Shown: positions 33,831 to 42,965, numbered from the stretch's first letter. The stretch: DNA of 64,000 nucleotides from Streptomyces bambusae (GCF_020532645.1 NZ_JAJAUZ010000035.1:20830-84829), one strand, 5' to 3'. Notes: generated from the letters alone by a model not told the origin. A program made the numbers and translations.

Positions 33831-35033
33831 TCAGCCGGCCGGGGTGCGGCCCGCGTCGCGCATCCGGCCGAGGGCGTAGACGCAGCCGGCGAGGGCGAGG
33901 TCGGAGAGCAGCATGAAGCCGATGGAGTAGGAGTCCTTGGCGCTGTAGACCGCGCCCATCACCAGGGGCGGCAGGAAGCCGCCGAGCCCGCCCATCGCGC
34001 CGACGATGCCGGTGACGCTGCCGACCTGCGGCTGCGGGGTGACCCTGGCGACCAGGGCGAACACGGCGCCGCTGGCGGTGCCGAGGCCGGCGGCCATGAG
34101 CAGCAGGCAGACCGTCGCGGTGGGGTCGAGCGGCGGGTCGAAGGCCTGGACGACGGCGAGCAGGGCGACCGCGCCCAGCGCGCAGGCGGTGACGACGGCC
34201 GGGTCGACGCGGTCGGCGAGCCAGCCGCCGATCGGCCGGAACAGCACGGTCACGAGGGCGAACCCGGCCGCCTTGGTGCCGGCGTCGGTGGCGTCCAGCT
34301 CGTACCAGGTCTTCAGATAGGTGGGCAGGTACACGCCGAAGGCGACGATGCCGCCGAAGCCGATCGCGTAGAGGGCGGACAGCTCCCAGGTCACCCGCAG
34401 CCGGCCGGCCGCGCCGAGCCGGGTGGCGAGCGGGGTCGTCGGCACCGGCCGGCCGGGCTTGTCCCGCAGCAGCAGGGCGGCGAGCACCGCGTACGCGGCG
34501 AGCGCGGCGGCCAGCACCAGGAACGGGAGGTTCTCGCTGTGCCGGTACATGCGCGGGGTGAAGTAGCCCGACAGGGCCACGCCGCCCATGCCCATGCCGA
34601 AGATGCCGAGGGCCGCGCCGCGGTGCGAGGGCGGGAACCAGGCGTTGACGAGCGGCACGCCGATCGCGAACGTCGTCCCGCCGAGCCCGAGGACGAAACC
34701 GACGGCGATCAGGGCCGCGTACGAGCCCTTGGCCGGGATGATGAGCAGGACGGGCACGATGGTCAGTGCGGCCACCAGCGGGAACAGCAGGCGGGCGCCG
34801 TAACGGTCGGTCAGCGCCCCCACCGGCACCCGGCCCAGCGAGCCGACCAGCACGGGCACGGCGACCAGCACGGACTGGGCGAACGAGGTCATGTGCAGCC
34901 GCTCGTCGAAATCGCTCGCCAGCGGGGCGATCAGGTCCCACGCCCAGAAGGTGAGCGTGAACCCGACGGTGGCCAGGGCGAGGTTGCCCCAGGCCGCCGC
35001 TGACGGTGTGGCGTCGGCGTCGTGCTCGGCCAT
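33831..35033 (-). CDS. narK: Nitrate/nitrite MFS transporter (NarK type)
   Basis: 400 aa, 12 membrane spans, NNP family of the major facilitator superfamily. Diagnostic blocks are GRVPVGALTDRYGARLLFP (loop 2-3), the nitrate signature GVPLVNAWFPPSHRGAALGI with GMGMGG after it, and its second-half counterpart GSVTGIVGAMGGLGGFLPP. The two conserved Arg residues in helices 2 and 8 appear as R in LGRVPVG and LFRPIGG. ATG at 35033 follows GGGAGCGTGTCG. No nar or nas genes are adjacent; the function could be nitrate uptake for assimilation or nitrite export. Confidence 0.88.
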   Translation of the reverse strand: MAEHDADATPSAAAWGNLALATVGFTLTFWAWDLIAPLASDFDERLHMTSFAQSVLVAVPVLVGSLGRVPVGALTDRYGARLLFPLVAALTIVPVLLIIPAKGSYAALIAVGFVLGLGGTTFAIGVPLVNAWFPPSHRGAALGIFGMGMGGVALSGYFTPRMYRHSENLPFLVLAAALAAYAVLAALLLRDKPGRPVPTTPLATRLGAAGRLRVTWELSALYAIGFGGIVAFGVYLPTYLKTWYELDATDAGTKAAGFALVTVLFRPIGGWLADRVDPAVVTACALGAVALLAVVQAFDPPLDPTATVCLLLMAAGLGTASGAVFALVARVTPQPQVGSVTGIVGAMGGLGGFLPPLVMGAVYSAKDSYSIGFMLLSDLALAGCVYALGRMRDAGRTPAG

Positions 35034-35202
35034 CGACACGCTCCCAGGCCCGGCACGCGGGCATCGGGCGGGCCGCGCGGGCCCGCGCGGGCGCGGCTCC
35101 CGGCCGGGGCCGCCTGGCGGTGCTGCCCCCTCATGATCGGCCGCCGCCCCGGTGGCCGCATCCCGGCGGCCGGGCCGCCCCTGCCGCCCGGCTACCCGGG
35201 AG

Positions 35203-35208
35203 TAGGAT
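35203..35208 (+). promoter_or_regulatory. Probable -10 element (TAGGAT) for the dienelactone hydrolase gene
   Basis: TAGGAT gives a leader of about 75 nt ending in the ribosome binding site CGGAGAAGAG. Confidence 0.4.
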
Positions 35209-35287
35209 CGGCGGCGCGCCCCGCCCGGCGGTCCCCCGGCGGGGCTCCGGCCGAAGCACCTTCCCTCTCCCGGAGAAGAGTCCACCG

Positions 35288-36124
35288 ATGGCAGACCACG
35301 ACCTGACCGGCTGGCAGAAGACCCGTTTCACGCACGAGGGCACCACCCACCGGGTGCTGCGGCGGGGCACCGGACCGGCCGTGATCGTGATCGCGGAGAT
35401 CCCGGGCATCACCCCGAAGGTGCTGGAGTTCGCCGAGCGGGTGGTGGGCCTCGGCTGTACGGCGGTGCTTCCGGTCCTGTTCGGCAGACCCGGCCGCGAC
35501 CCGCACCCGGACGCCCACGGGCGGCTCGCCACCGAGCTGTACGGCCTCTCGACGATGCTGGACGTGTGCGTGAGCCGGGAGTTCACCCTGCTGGCGACGG
35601 GCCGCAGCTCGCGCGTGGTGCACTGGCTGCGTGCCCTGGCGGCGCACGAGCACGAGCGCTGCGGCGGCCCGGGCGTCGGGGCCGTCGGCATGTGCCTGAC
35701 GGGCGGCTTCGCTCTGGCCATGGCGACGGACGAGCGGCTGCTCGCCCCGGTGCTGGCGCAGCCGTCGCTGCCGCTGGCCGTCACCCCGGGCCGGCGGGGG
35801 AACATCGACATCAGCCCCGAGGACCTGGCGGTGGTCCGCGGCCGCTGCGAGCGCGAGGGCCTGAAGGTGCTGGGACTGCGCTTCAAGGGCGACCGGTTCG
35901 TGCCCGGCGATCGGTTCCGGTTCCTGGCGCGGGAGCTGGGCGAGGCGTTCGTGGCCGTCGAACTCGACGACGCCGACGCCAATCCGGCGGGCCGGCTCGC
36001 CCCGCACTCCGTGCTGACGGAGCACCTGATCGACGAGCCGGGCCAGCCCACCCGGGACGCCCTGGAACAGGTGCTGGAACTGTTCCGCTGGCGGCTCCTC
36101 AAGGACGAGGCCCCCCGGCCCTAG
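35288..36124 (+). CDS. Dienelactone hydrolase family protein
   Basis: 278 aa, cytoplasmic alpha/beta hydrolase. The N-terminal PAVIVIAEIPGITPKVLEFA is the family start. The nucleophile elbow GMCLTGGF places the DLH-type Cys at about residue 138. Catalytic Asp lies near KGDRFVPGDRF (about 198-208) and His in APHSVLTEH (about 238-246). Chloroaromatic degradation is the classic role; in Streptomyces these proteins often stand alone with unknown substrates. ATG at 35288. It is divergent from narK. Its TAG stop overlaps a TAGGGT promoter element for the next gene. Confidence 0.88.
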   Translation: MADHDLTGWQKTRFTHEGTTHRVLRRGTGPAVIVIAEIPGITPKVLEFAERVVGLGCTAVLPVLFGRPGRDPHPDAHGRLATELYGLSTMLDVCVSREFTLLATGRSSRVVHWLRALAAHEHERCGGPGVGAVGMCLTGGFALAMATDERLLAPVLAQPSLPLAVTPGRRGNIDISPEDLAVVRGRCEREGLKVLGLRFKGDRFVPGDRFRFLARELGEAFVAVELDDADANPAGRLAPHSVLTEHLIDEPGQPTRDALEQVLELFRWRLLKDEAPRP

Positions 36125-36166
36125 GGTCGCGCGCACGGCACACCACGCGTACGGCACACCACGCGT
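36122..36166 (+). promoter_or_regulatory. TAGGGT -10 overlapping a stop codon, plus 16-bp tandem repeat
   Basis: TAGGGT at 36122-36127 begins with the TAG stop of the hydrolase gene. It is followed by two perfect copies of ACGGCACACCACGCGT (36135-36150 and 36151-36166) in the presumed 5' leader of the methyltransferase gene. Confidence 0.5.
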
Positions 36167-36215
36167 ACGGCCGTCGCGCACAGCGCATCCCGGACAGCAG
36201 CAGGAGGACGACCCC

Positions 36216-36896
36216 GTGACCGAACACGCCGTGGCCGGCGAGGGCCCCGAACCCGCCGGCACCCAGCGGGCCCACTGGCAGCAGACGTACGCCGCCCACC
36301 CTGGGATGTACGGGGAGCAGCCGTCGGACCCGGCCCGGCACGCGGCGGCCGTCTTCCATGCGGCCGGGGCTCGGGACGTGCTGGAGCTGGGTGCCGGACA
36401 CGGCCGGGACGCCCTGTACTTCGCCCGCGAGGGGTTCACCGTACGGGCCGCCGACTTCGCGGTGTCCGGGCTGGAACAGCTGGCGGCCGCCGCCCGCCGG
36501 CAGGGCGTGGCGGACCGGGTGACGGTCTCGGTGCTCGACGTCCGGGAGCCGCTGCCGCTGCCGGACGCCTGCACGGACGCCGTGTTCGCGCACATGCTGC
36601 TGTGCATGGCGCTGTCCACCGCGGAGATCCACGCGCTGACCGCCGAGGTGCGGAGGGTGCTGCGGCCCGGCGGCACGTTCGTCTACACCGTCCGCCACAC
36701 CGGCGACGCGCACTTCGGGGAGGGGCTGGGGCACGGGGACGGCATCTGGGAGCACGGCGGGTTCGCCGTGCACTTCTTCGGCCGGGAGCTCGTCGACGAC
36801 CTCGCCGCAGGGTGGCACCTGGAGGAGGTGCACGCCTTCGAGGAAGGGGCGCTGCCGCGCCGGCTGTGGCGCGTCACCCAGACCCGGCCCCGGTGA
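36216..36896 (+). CDS. Class I SAM-dependent methyltransferase
   Basis: 226 aa. SAM-binding motif I VLELGAGHGRD (about 55-65), motif II acid in VRAADFAVSGLEQL, motif III region VTVSVLDVREPLPLPDAC, and motif IV DAVFAHMLLCMALS. LRPGGTFVYTVRHTGD is the usual post-core strand. It resembles small-molecule methyltransferases of the Methyltransf_11/25 type; the substrate is unknown. GTG at 36216 with CAGGAGGACG. Transcribed in tandem after the dienelactone hydrolase gene. Confidence 0.88.
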   Translation: MTEHAVAGEGPEPAGTQRAHWQQTYAAHPGMYGEQPSDPARHAAAVFHAAGARDVLELGAGHGRDALYFAREGFTVRAADFAVSGLEQLAAAARRQGVADRVTVSVLDVREPLPLPDACTDAVFAHMLLCMALSTAEIHALTAEVRRVLRPGGTFVYTVRHTGDAHFGEGLGHGDGIWEHGGFAVHFFGRELVDDLAAGWHLEEVHAFEEGALPRRLWRVTQTRPR

Positions 36897-37003
36897 CGGC
36901 CCGGCCGGATCCCGCCGCGGGAGCGCCGACGGCGGACCGGACGGTTCCGGCCGTTCCGGCTCCGCCCGGCCGACGGGCGTCCGGAGGGGCCCGCAACGGC
37001 GGA

Positions 37004-37009
37004 TAGGCT
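37004..37009 (+). promoter_or_regulatory. Probable -10 element (TAGGCT) for the SARP regulator gene
   Basis: TAGGCT lies 33 nt before the GTG start with TGGAGGTGC as ribosome binding site between. Confidence 0.4.
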
Positions 37010-37042
37010 GTCCGTCCTGTTGTTTCTGGAGGTGCAGGTTTC

Positions 37043-39811
37043 GTGGAGTTCCGGCTGCTCGGAGCGGTGGCCGTGGCCACCGAGGCCGGGGACCTCCCGC
37101 TCGGCCCCGCCAAGCGGCGCAGCCTGCTCGCGGCGCTCCTGCTGCGGCCCAACCACCCCGTGTCCGTCGACCACCTGACGGCCGCCCTGTGGGACGAGGA
37201 GCCGCCGGCGCGGGCCCGCAGCGTCATCCAGGGCCACGTGTCGCGGCTGCGGGTCCTGCTCGATGCGGCGGACGCCGGGACGTACGGGGTGGAGCTGGCC
37301 ACGCAAGGGGCGACGTACACGCTGCGGATGCCGGAGACCCTGCTCGACGCCCACCGGTTCGACGAGATGATCGGCCTGGCCCGGGTCCAGGGTGCGGTGG
37401 AGGACGCCGCGGCCATGTACCGGGAGGCGCTGGCGCTGTGGCAGGGCCCGGCGCTCACCGGGGTGCACCCGAGCCCGCCGCTGCAGGCCGCCGCGCACGC
37501 GCTGGAGGAGCACCGGCTGGCCGCCGTGGAGCAGCTGGCCCGCTGCTACGGGCTGCTGGGCGAGCACGCGCGGGCGGCGTCGATCCTGCGGACCGAGGCG
37601 GGGGCGCACCCGCTGAACGAGTCGCTGTCGGCCGCACTGGTGACGGCGCTGCGGCGGGCCGGGCGGCGCTCCGAGGCGCTCGACTGGTTCCACCGCACCC
37701 GGCAGCTGCTCGCCGAGGAACTCGGTGTGGACCCGGGCCCGGAGCTGGCGGAGGCGTACGCCCTCGCCCTGCGCGGTCACCCCGGTGCCGGCGAGGACCC
37801 CGACCACCAGGCGCCCGCCGCCGTACCGGCTCAGGCCCAGGCGTCTGCTCCGGCGCCGGCCGAGGCGCCGCCGGCCGCCGCGATACCCCTGCCGGCGGAC
37901 CCCGCGGCCGATCTGCTGCCGCGTGCGCCGCGCGGTTTCCACGGGCGGCAGGCCGAACTCGCGGCGCTGACCCGGGCCGCCGCCGGCGAGGCTCCGGTGT
38001 GCCTGGTGACCGGGCCGGCCGGGGTCGGCAAGAGCGCCCTGGTGGTGCACTGGGCGCGCCGCGACCCCGACCGGTTCCCGGACGGCCGGCTCCACGTCGA
38101 CCTGCGCGGGTTCAGCGACACGGGCGAGCCTTCGCCGATGGACGTGCTGCGGGAGTTCCTGCCCGCGCTGGGAGTGCCGCCGCGCCGGATGCCGGAGTCG
38201 CCGGCCGCAGCGGCCGCCCTGTTCCGCACCCTGACGGCGGACCGCCGGCTGCTGGTCGTCCTCGACAACGCGCGGGCCTCGGAGCAGGTCCGGCCGCTGC
38301 TGCCGAGCGGGCCGGGCTGCGTGACGGTGGTCACCAGCAGGCACCGGCTGCGCGGCCTGATCGCCTCCGACGCGGCCCGGCCGGTGCCCCTCGGCGTGCT
38401 GGGGCCCGAGGACAGCACGGCGCTGCTGGCCGCGGTGCTGGGTGCCGAGCGGGTGCACGCCGAACCGGTGGCGGCCCGCCGGCTGGCCCGGCTGTGCGAC
38501 GGGCTGCCGCTGGCGCTGCGGGTGGCCGCGGCACGGCTCGCCGACCAGCCGGAGTGGACGCTGACGGCGATGGCCGACGAACTGTCGGACGCGAGCCGCC
38601 GCCTGGCGCTCCTCGACGCCGAGGACACCGGGGTGCGCGCGGCGCTGGAGCTGTCGGTCCGCCAGCTGCCGGCGGCCGCGGCCGCGCTGTTCGCCCAGCT
38701 GGGCCGGCATCCGGGCACCCATGTGGACCGCGGTACGGCCGCCGCCCTGGCCGGCACCGGACCGGACGGTGCCGACACCGCCCTCGAACAGCTGGCCGCC
38801 GCACACCTGCTGACGCAGAGCGCACCCGGCCGGTGGACGCTGCACGACCTGGCCCGGCTGTATGCGCGCGGCATGCCGGCGGAGCCGGGCGCGCTGGAAC
38901 GGGTGCTCGACCACTACACGGCGGCCGGGCTGGCCGCGGCGGCCGCGGCCGAGCAGGACGGCGAGCCGTGCTTCGGGCAGCCGGCGGACTTCCGTCCGCC
39001 GCCGGTGCCGGCGGAGTTCGCGGGCCGCGAGGAGGCCATGGCCTGGTACGCGGCCGAACGCGAGGACCTGCTGCTGGCGGCGGGCGCGGCGCAGGCCGCC
39101 GGCCTGCACGGCCGGACCTGGCGGGTACTGCTCGTGATGTGGCCGCTGGTCGTGTGGCGGGTCCTCGACGACTGGGCGCCGATGCTGTACACGGCGCTGG
39201 CCGCGGCGCGCGCCGACGGGGACGCGAACGCCGAGTCGCGGGTGCTGGCGCTGCTGGGCTGGGTGCTGACCGAGGAGGGGCGGATCGGGGAGGCTCTGCC
39301 GCACCTGGAGGCGGCGCCCGGGCTCGCGGCCCGCTCCGGCGACCTGGGCGGCGAGGCGACGGCGCTGGTCAACCTGTCGCTGGCGCAGGCCGCGCTCGGC
39401 GATCTCGGCATCGCGGCGCGGGGCTGCGTACGGGGCGCGGAACTGGCGCGGGAGGCGGGGCTGCCGCACACCGAGCGGCTGGCGCTGTACCACCTGTCGC
39501 GGCACCGGCTCGACGCCGGGCGCTGGCAGGAGGCCCTGGACGCGGCGACGCTGGCCGGCGCGCTCGACCTGCCGGACACGCCGTCCGCGCCGCGGGCGAT
39601 GCTGCTGGCGTCGGTGGGCGAGGCGCTGCTCGGGCTCGGCGACCGGGCGGAGGGGATCCGGTGCCTGGACGAGGCGGCGCGGGAGGCCGAGGACTTCGGA
39701 TTCGACGAGGGCGCGGTGCAGACGCTGGCCACGCTGCTGCGGGTGACCGCGGACGAGGCCTACCGCGAGCGGCACGCGGCGGCGCTGGTCCGGCTGGCCG
39801 ACCGGGACTGA
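37043..39811 (+). CDS. AfsR-like SARP regulator with NB-ARC ATPase and TPR domains
   Basis: 922 aa. Residues 1-95 form the OmpR-type winged helix of SARPs (MEFRLLGAVAVATEAGD, VSVDHLTAALWDEEPPARAR); about 97-240 the bacterial transcriptional activation domain (RFDEMIGLARVQGAVEDAAA to LAEELGVDPGPELAEAY). An Ala/Pro linker leads to an NB-ARC NTPase (about 295-560) with Walker A GPAGVGKS (about 323-330), Walker B LLVVLDNA, and GLPLAL. The C-terminal part (about 640-922) is TPR-like. Regulators of this layout bind 7-bp direct repeats at 11-bp spacing and activate antibiotic or developmental genes. GTG at 37043. Just downstream, CGTCAGC repeats at exact 11-bp steps precede the next gene, a likely target. 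Confidence 0.92.
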   Translation: MEFRLLGAVAVATEAGDLPLGPAKRRSLLAALLLRPNHPVSVDHLTAALWDEEPPARARSVIQGHVSRLRVLLDAADAGTYGVELATQGATYTLRMPETLLDAHRFDEMIGLARVQGAVEDAAAMYREALALWQGPALTGVHPSPPLQAAAHALEEHRLAAVEQLARCYGLLGEHARAASILRTEAGAHPLNESLSAALVTALRRAGRRSEALDWFHRTRQLLAEELGVDPGPELAEAYALALRGHPGAGEDPDHQAPAAVPAQAQASAPAPAEAPPAAAIPLPADPAADLLPRAPRGFHGRQAELAALTRAAAGEAPVCLVTGPAGVGKSALVVHWARRDPDRFPDGRLHVDLRGFSDTGEPSPMDVLREFLPALGVPPRRMPESPAAAAALFRTLTADRRLLVVLDNARASEQVRPLLPSGPGCVTVVTSRHRLRGLIASDAARPVPLGVLGPEDSTALLAAVLGAERVHAEPVAARRLARLCDGLPLALRVAAARLADQPEWTLTAMADELSDASRRLALLDAEDTGVRAALELSVRQLPAAAAALFAQLGRHPGTHVDRGTAAALAGTGPDGADTALEQLAAAHLLTQSAPGRWTLHDLARLYARGMPAEPGALERVLDHYTAAGLAAAAAAEQDGEPCFGQPADFRPPPVPAEFAGREEAMAWYAAEREDLLLAAGAAQAAGLHGRTWRVLLVMWPLVVWRVLDDWAPMLYTALAAARADGDANAESRVLALLGWVLTEEGRIGEALPHLEAAPGLAARSGDLGGEATALVNLSLAQAALGDLGIAARGCVRGAELAREAGLPHTERLALYHLSRHRLDAGRWQEALDAATLAGALDLPDTPSAPRAMLLASVGEALLGLGDRAEGIRCLDEAAREAEDFGFDEGAVQTLATLLRVTADEAYRERHAAALVRLADRD

Positions 39812-39833
39812 CGCCGATCGGGACTGACGCCGG
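39803..39833 (+). repeat. Tandem duplication across the SARP stop codon
   Basis: CGGGACTGACGCCGAT is followed directly by CGGGACTGACGCCGG; the first copy contains the SARP gene's TGA. Confidence 0.75.
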
Positions 39834-39856
39834 CAGGCGGGGCGGCAGGTGCGGGG

Positions 39857-39896
39857 CGTCAGCGGAACGTCAGCCGGGCATGAACGCGACGCCAGC
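39857..39896 (+). promoter_or_regulatory. SARP-type direct repeats with 11-bp periodicity
   Basis: CGTCAGC at 39857 and 39868, CATGAAC (weak) at 39879 and CGCCAGC at 39890, all exactly 11 bp apart. Heptamer repeats on an 11-bp register are the recognition pattern of SARP activators. They lie between the SARP gene and the lipoprotein start at 39972. Confidence 0.55.
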
Positions 39897-39971
39897 CGGG
39901 CTCGGGAGGGTGGTGGCAGCAGCACGGGGACGGGCCCGTGCCGACCGCACGAGCACACGGGGAGTCCGACC

Positions 39972-40667
39972 ATGACCGAGCACCACATCCGCACCGCCGC
40001 GCTGACCGCGGCCACCGCAGCCCTCGCTCTGGCCCTGACCCTGACCGCCTGCGGCGGCTCCCCGGAGGCCACGGGGACCAAGGCCGCGGGCGGTTCGGCA
40101 GCGAAGCCCGCCGCCGAAGCTCCGGCCCGGACCGCCTCCGGCTCCGGCCCGGCCGTGGCTTCGGGTGCGAACGGCACGGCCGGCACGGCCGACGGGTCCG
40201 GCCGGACCCGGCCCGTCCGGCGTGCCGCCGACGGGGTCCGTGCGTGCGCCGGGGACGAGATCTCGTACGGCGTGCTGCACCGTTTCCCCGGCCTGCCGGG
40301 CGAGCACCTGCTGGTCAGCGCGGAGAACGCCGGCTCCCGGCCCTGCCGGGTGACCTCGTACCCGTCGGTGATGCTGGGCGACTCGGACCGGGTGCTGGGC
40401 CACTCCCCCGAGGACGCGCCGGGCGGTGCGGCACGGATCGTGCTGGAGCCGGGAGCCACGGCGTACGCGGCGGTGGCGCTGCACCACGGGTCCGGCAAGG
40501 AGCGCCGGGCCGGCGGCCTGAGCATCGCGCTGCGCGACGCCTCGGGCGACACCGGTCCCGGCCACGAGCTGGACGCCTTCGACGCCGAGGGGGTGCCGTC
40601 GGTGTTCACCTGGTCCTCGGCCGACGTGACCCGCTGGAACCGGGTGAAGCCGTACGACTTTCGCTAG
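39972..40667 (+). CDS. DUF4232-type lipoprotein
   Basis: 231 aa. Signal peptide II with lipobox LTAC (lipidated Cys about 27, LTLTACGGSP), an Ala/Gly/Ser linker (about 30-75), then a DUF4232-like domain (about 88-231) with paired Cys (VRACAGDEISYG, SRPCRVTSYPSVML), VLEPGATAYAAVALHH and an Arg-rich end. ATG at 39972. It sits behind the SARP gene as afsS sits behind afsR, with SARP-like repeats between, but it does not resemble AfsS. A second, distantly similar lipoprotein is at 4237. Confidence 0.82.
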   Translation: MTEHHIRTAALTAATAALALALTLTACGGSPEATGTKAAGGSAAKPAAEAPARTASGSGPAVASGANGTAGTADGSGRTRPVRRAADGVRACAGDEISYGVLHRFPGLPGEHLLVSAENAGSRPCRVTSYPSVMLGDSDRVLGHSPEDAPGGAARIVLEPGATAYAAVALHHGSGKERRAGGLSIALRDASGDTGPGHELDAFDAEGVPSVFTWSSADVTRWNRVKPYDFR

Positions 40668-40740
40668 GTACCGCTTCGGCCGGCACAGCGGCAGGCCGGC
40701 CGGTGAGGTCCGGCCCTGAGCCCGCAGGGAGCGGCCCACT

Positions 40741-40774
40741 CACCCCGCCGGACCGGAGACGGTCCGGCGGGGTG
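40741..40774. terminator. Bidirectional terminator between convergent genes
   Basis: CACCCCGCCGGACC, loop GGAGAC, GGTCCGGCGGGGTG: a perfect 14-bp stem between the lipoprotein stop (40667) and the DD-peptidase stop (40782). Confidence 0.88.
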
Positions 40775-40781
40775 ACGTGCA

Positions 40782-42023
40782 TCAGCGGGAGCCGTGCTCC
40801 GGCAGGTCCGCCTCGGCGGCCCGCAGCGGGGCGAAGCCGCGCTTCATGACCGCCGGGGCGGTCTTCTTGCCGCAGAACGCGGCCTCCAGGGTGCCGCCGA
40901 GCGCCGTGTTGGCCTGGCCGCGGTTGGAGGTGTTCGCCATCGCGGACAGGCTGCGCTTGCCGTCGCGGGTGGTGAACGCGTAGGTGTAGAAGCCCTGGAC
41001 GGTGCCGGTGTGACCGAACACCTGGGTGCCGCAGGTCAGGTCGTAGCGGCGCAGGCCCAGCCCGTAGTGGCGGGTGTTGGTGGCGTCGGTGGGGGTGACG
41101 GTGGTCATCGCCTCCAGCGTCTTCGCCGAGAGCAGCTTGCCGCGCAGCAGGGCCGACATGAACGTGCCGAGGTCGGTCTCGTTGGAGATGACCGCGCCGG
41201 CGGACTGGGCCCAGGAGACGGTCTGCTCGGTGGAGTCGACCAGCGGCGCGCCCGCCTCGTCGGGGTGCAGGTAGCCACGGGCGTGCACGCCCTTGATGGC
41301 CGTGGCGGGGTGCACGTACGAGGTGTTCTTCAGCTTGAGCGGCTTGATGATGCGCTTGCCGTACTCCTTGGCCACGCCGTGTCCGGTGACCTTCTCGATG
41401 ATCATGCCGACGACCACGAAGTTGGTGTTGGAGTACTTGTACGAGACGCCCGGCTCGGTGGTGCGCGGCTCCTTGAGGGAGAGCGCGACGAGCTCCTGGT
41501 AGGTGAAGACCTTGTTGCGGACGGCCTCGAAGCCGGGGACGGTCTGCGCGAACATGGCGTTCGTGTAGTCCGCCAGGCCGCTGCGGTGGGTCATCAGGTG
41601 GCGGACGGTGATGCGGTCGTCGGGCAGCAGACCGGGCAGGTAGGCGTTGACCGGGTCGTCGAGCTTCACCTTGCCCTCGTCCACGAGCTGGAGCAGCACG
41701 ACGCTGGAGAAGGTCTTGCTCACGCTGCCGATCCGGAAGCGGGACTTCGGGTTCATCGCCTCGCCGGTGGTCCGGTCCTGGACGCCCTCGCTGCGGAACT
41801 CGACGCCCTCCGGGCCCTTGAAGCGGGCCATGGCGCCCGGCGCGCCGGCCGCGAGGGTGTTGCGCAGGGCCTGCGAGATCCCGTCGAGGTCGGGGGCGGG
41901 CACGGTGGTGCGGGCGGCGGGCGCCTCGGCGGGGACGGCGTGGGCGGTCGCGGGCACGGCGGCGGCAACGGCGGCGAGCAGGGCGGCACCGACGGTGAGG
42001 CGTCGGTCGATGGAAAGACGCAC
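40782..42023 (-). CDS. Secreted serine D-alanyl-D-alanine carboxypeptidase / class C beta-lactamase-like hydrolase (S12)
   Basis: 413 aa. Signal peptide about 1-29 (ends ATAHAVPAE). Active-site motifs: S100-V-S-K103 (nucleophile and base), Y197-S-N199, and HTG near 350 (QVFGHTGTVQG) in place of KTG. This matches the Streptomyces R61-type DD-peptidase and related esterases of family S12. GTG at 42023 has GAGGAGACCC upstream. Secreted; it may trim peptidoglycan stems or act as an esterase. Faces the L,D-transpeptidase-like gene across a 357-bp divergent region. Confidence 0.9.
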   Translation of the reverse strand: MRLSIDRRLTVGAALLAAVAAAVPATAHAVPAEAPAARTTVPAPDLDGISQALRNTLAAGAPGAMARFKGPEGVEFRSEGVQDRTTGEAMNPKSRFRIGSVSKTFSSVVLLQLVDEGKVKLDDPVNAYLPGLLPDDRITVRHLMTHRSGLADYTNAMFAQTVPGFEAVRNKVFTYQELVALSLKEPRTTEPGVSYKYSNTNFVVVGMIIEKVTGHGVAKEYGKRIIKPLKLKNTSYVHPATAIKGVHARGYLHPDEAGAPLVDSTEQTVSWAQSAGAVISNETDLGTFMSALLRGKLLSAKTLEAMTTVTPTDATNTRHYGLGLRRYDLTCGTQVFGHTGTVQGFYTYAFTTRDGKRSLSAMANTSNRGQANTALGGTLEAAFCGKKTAPAVMKRGFAPLRAAEADLPEHGSR

Positions 42024-42380
42024 GGGTCTCCTCAACTGTGTGGTCAAAGCAGTTGTCGAAAGGAAGGAAAGGGAACGGTCCGCGGTCACGGTGCTTCCCC
42101 CCCCAGGCCCCGAGCCTACGCAAGATCTCTGACGGCTCCTGCCAGGGACATCCCCAGACAGAAAGGTTTCTGCGGATTCCCGGGTCCCGGCCGCCGGTCC
42201 GGCACCGCCCGGTCGCGGGCCTGCGACCTGCCCGGACAAGGGCGTTGCTGTCCGGGACACCGGACGCCGTTGTGTGCGGCGGACGGCTCGCACGAGACTC
42301 GGCAGCGGCCACCGGGGGACGGCCGCAGGGCAACTCCCGGCGTGCCCTTCGTCCATCCCCTCGCTTCCAGGAGTGCCGTC
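42024..42380. other. 357-bp divergent region
   Basis: It separates the DD-peptidase (minus) and the L,D-transpeptidase-like gene (plus). It contains CAGAAA-GG-TTTCTG (42159-42172) and TGTCC-G-GGACA (42249-42259), both perfect palindromes, and a purine-rich AAAGGAAGGAAAGGG run at 42058. No additional gene or convincing -10/-35 pair was found. Confidence 0.5.
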
Positions 42381-42965
42381 ATGCGCAATCGTCTCCGCTT
42401 CACGCCCGTGGCCCTCGCGACCGCCCTCGCGGCCGGCCTGCTGACCGCGGCCGTCGGGCCGGCGCAGGCCGGACCGGCGACGGCCGACGCCCCCGCGGCG
42501 GTGCCCGCGTACTACCTGAAGTTCGACAAGAGTTCGGTGACCAACTCCCGGCTCTACCTGATGAAGAGCGTCGCCGGCCCGGACAGGGTGCTCGCGAGCT
42601 ACAAGGCGGGCTCCGGCCAGACCACCAACACCTGCACCCTCAACAAGGGCTGGCTGCCGAACGGCACGTACAACATCGAGTTCCACCGCACCAACTTCGA
42701 CGGCATCATCAACGGCTACGTGATCAAGATCTCCGACAAGAAGTGCCACAACGGCACCAAGCGGACGGAGCTGTTCATCCACAGCGAGATGCGGCCGAAC
42801 GGCACCCAGGGCACCATCGAGTCCGAGCGGTGGACCAACAGCAACCCGAACGACTACTACTCCAACGGCTGCATCAAGCTGAACCCGGGCAACATCAAGA
42901 ACCTGTTCTCCAAGATCGGCGGCCTCGGCTGGTCCCGAGTGACCAAGCTGTACGTGGTCAGCTGA
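42381..42965 (+). CDS. Secreted L,D-transpeptidase-like (YkuD-type) protein
   Basis: 194 aa. Signal peptide about 1-30 (ends GPAQAGPA). The mature part has GWLPNGTYNIEF, His134 in LFIHSEMRP, and S161-N-G-C164 followed by IKLNP, which resembles the YkuD catalytic motif (H...S-x-G-C-x-R). Conserved Lys replaces the usual Arg after Cys-Ile. Extra Cys85 and Cys122 may form a disulfide. Likely acts on peptidoglycan outside the cell, or is a toxin-like variant. ATG at 42381 with CCAGGAGTGCCGTC. Confidence 0.65.
   Translation: MRNRLRFTPVALATALAAGLLTAAVGPAQAGPATADAPAAVPAYYLKFDKSSVTNSRLYLMKSVAGPDRVLASYKAGSGQTTNTCTLNKGWLPNGTYNIEFHRTNFDGIINGYVIKISDKKCHNGTKRTELFIHSEMRPNGTQGTIESERWTNSNPNDYYSNGCIKLNPGNIKNLFSKIGGLGWSRVTKLYVVS

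Noticed and set aside
36683..40609. 1308-codon minus-strand frame opposite the methyltransferase, SARP and lipoprotein genes
   Set aside because: It spans three genes with strong domain evidence on the plus strand and shows no protein motifs.
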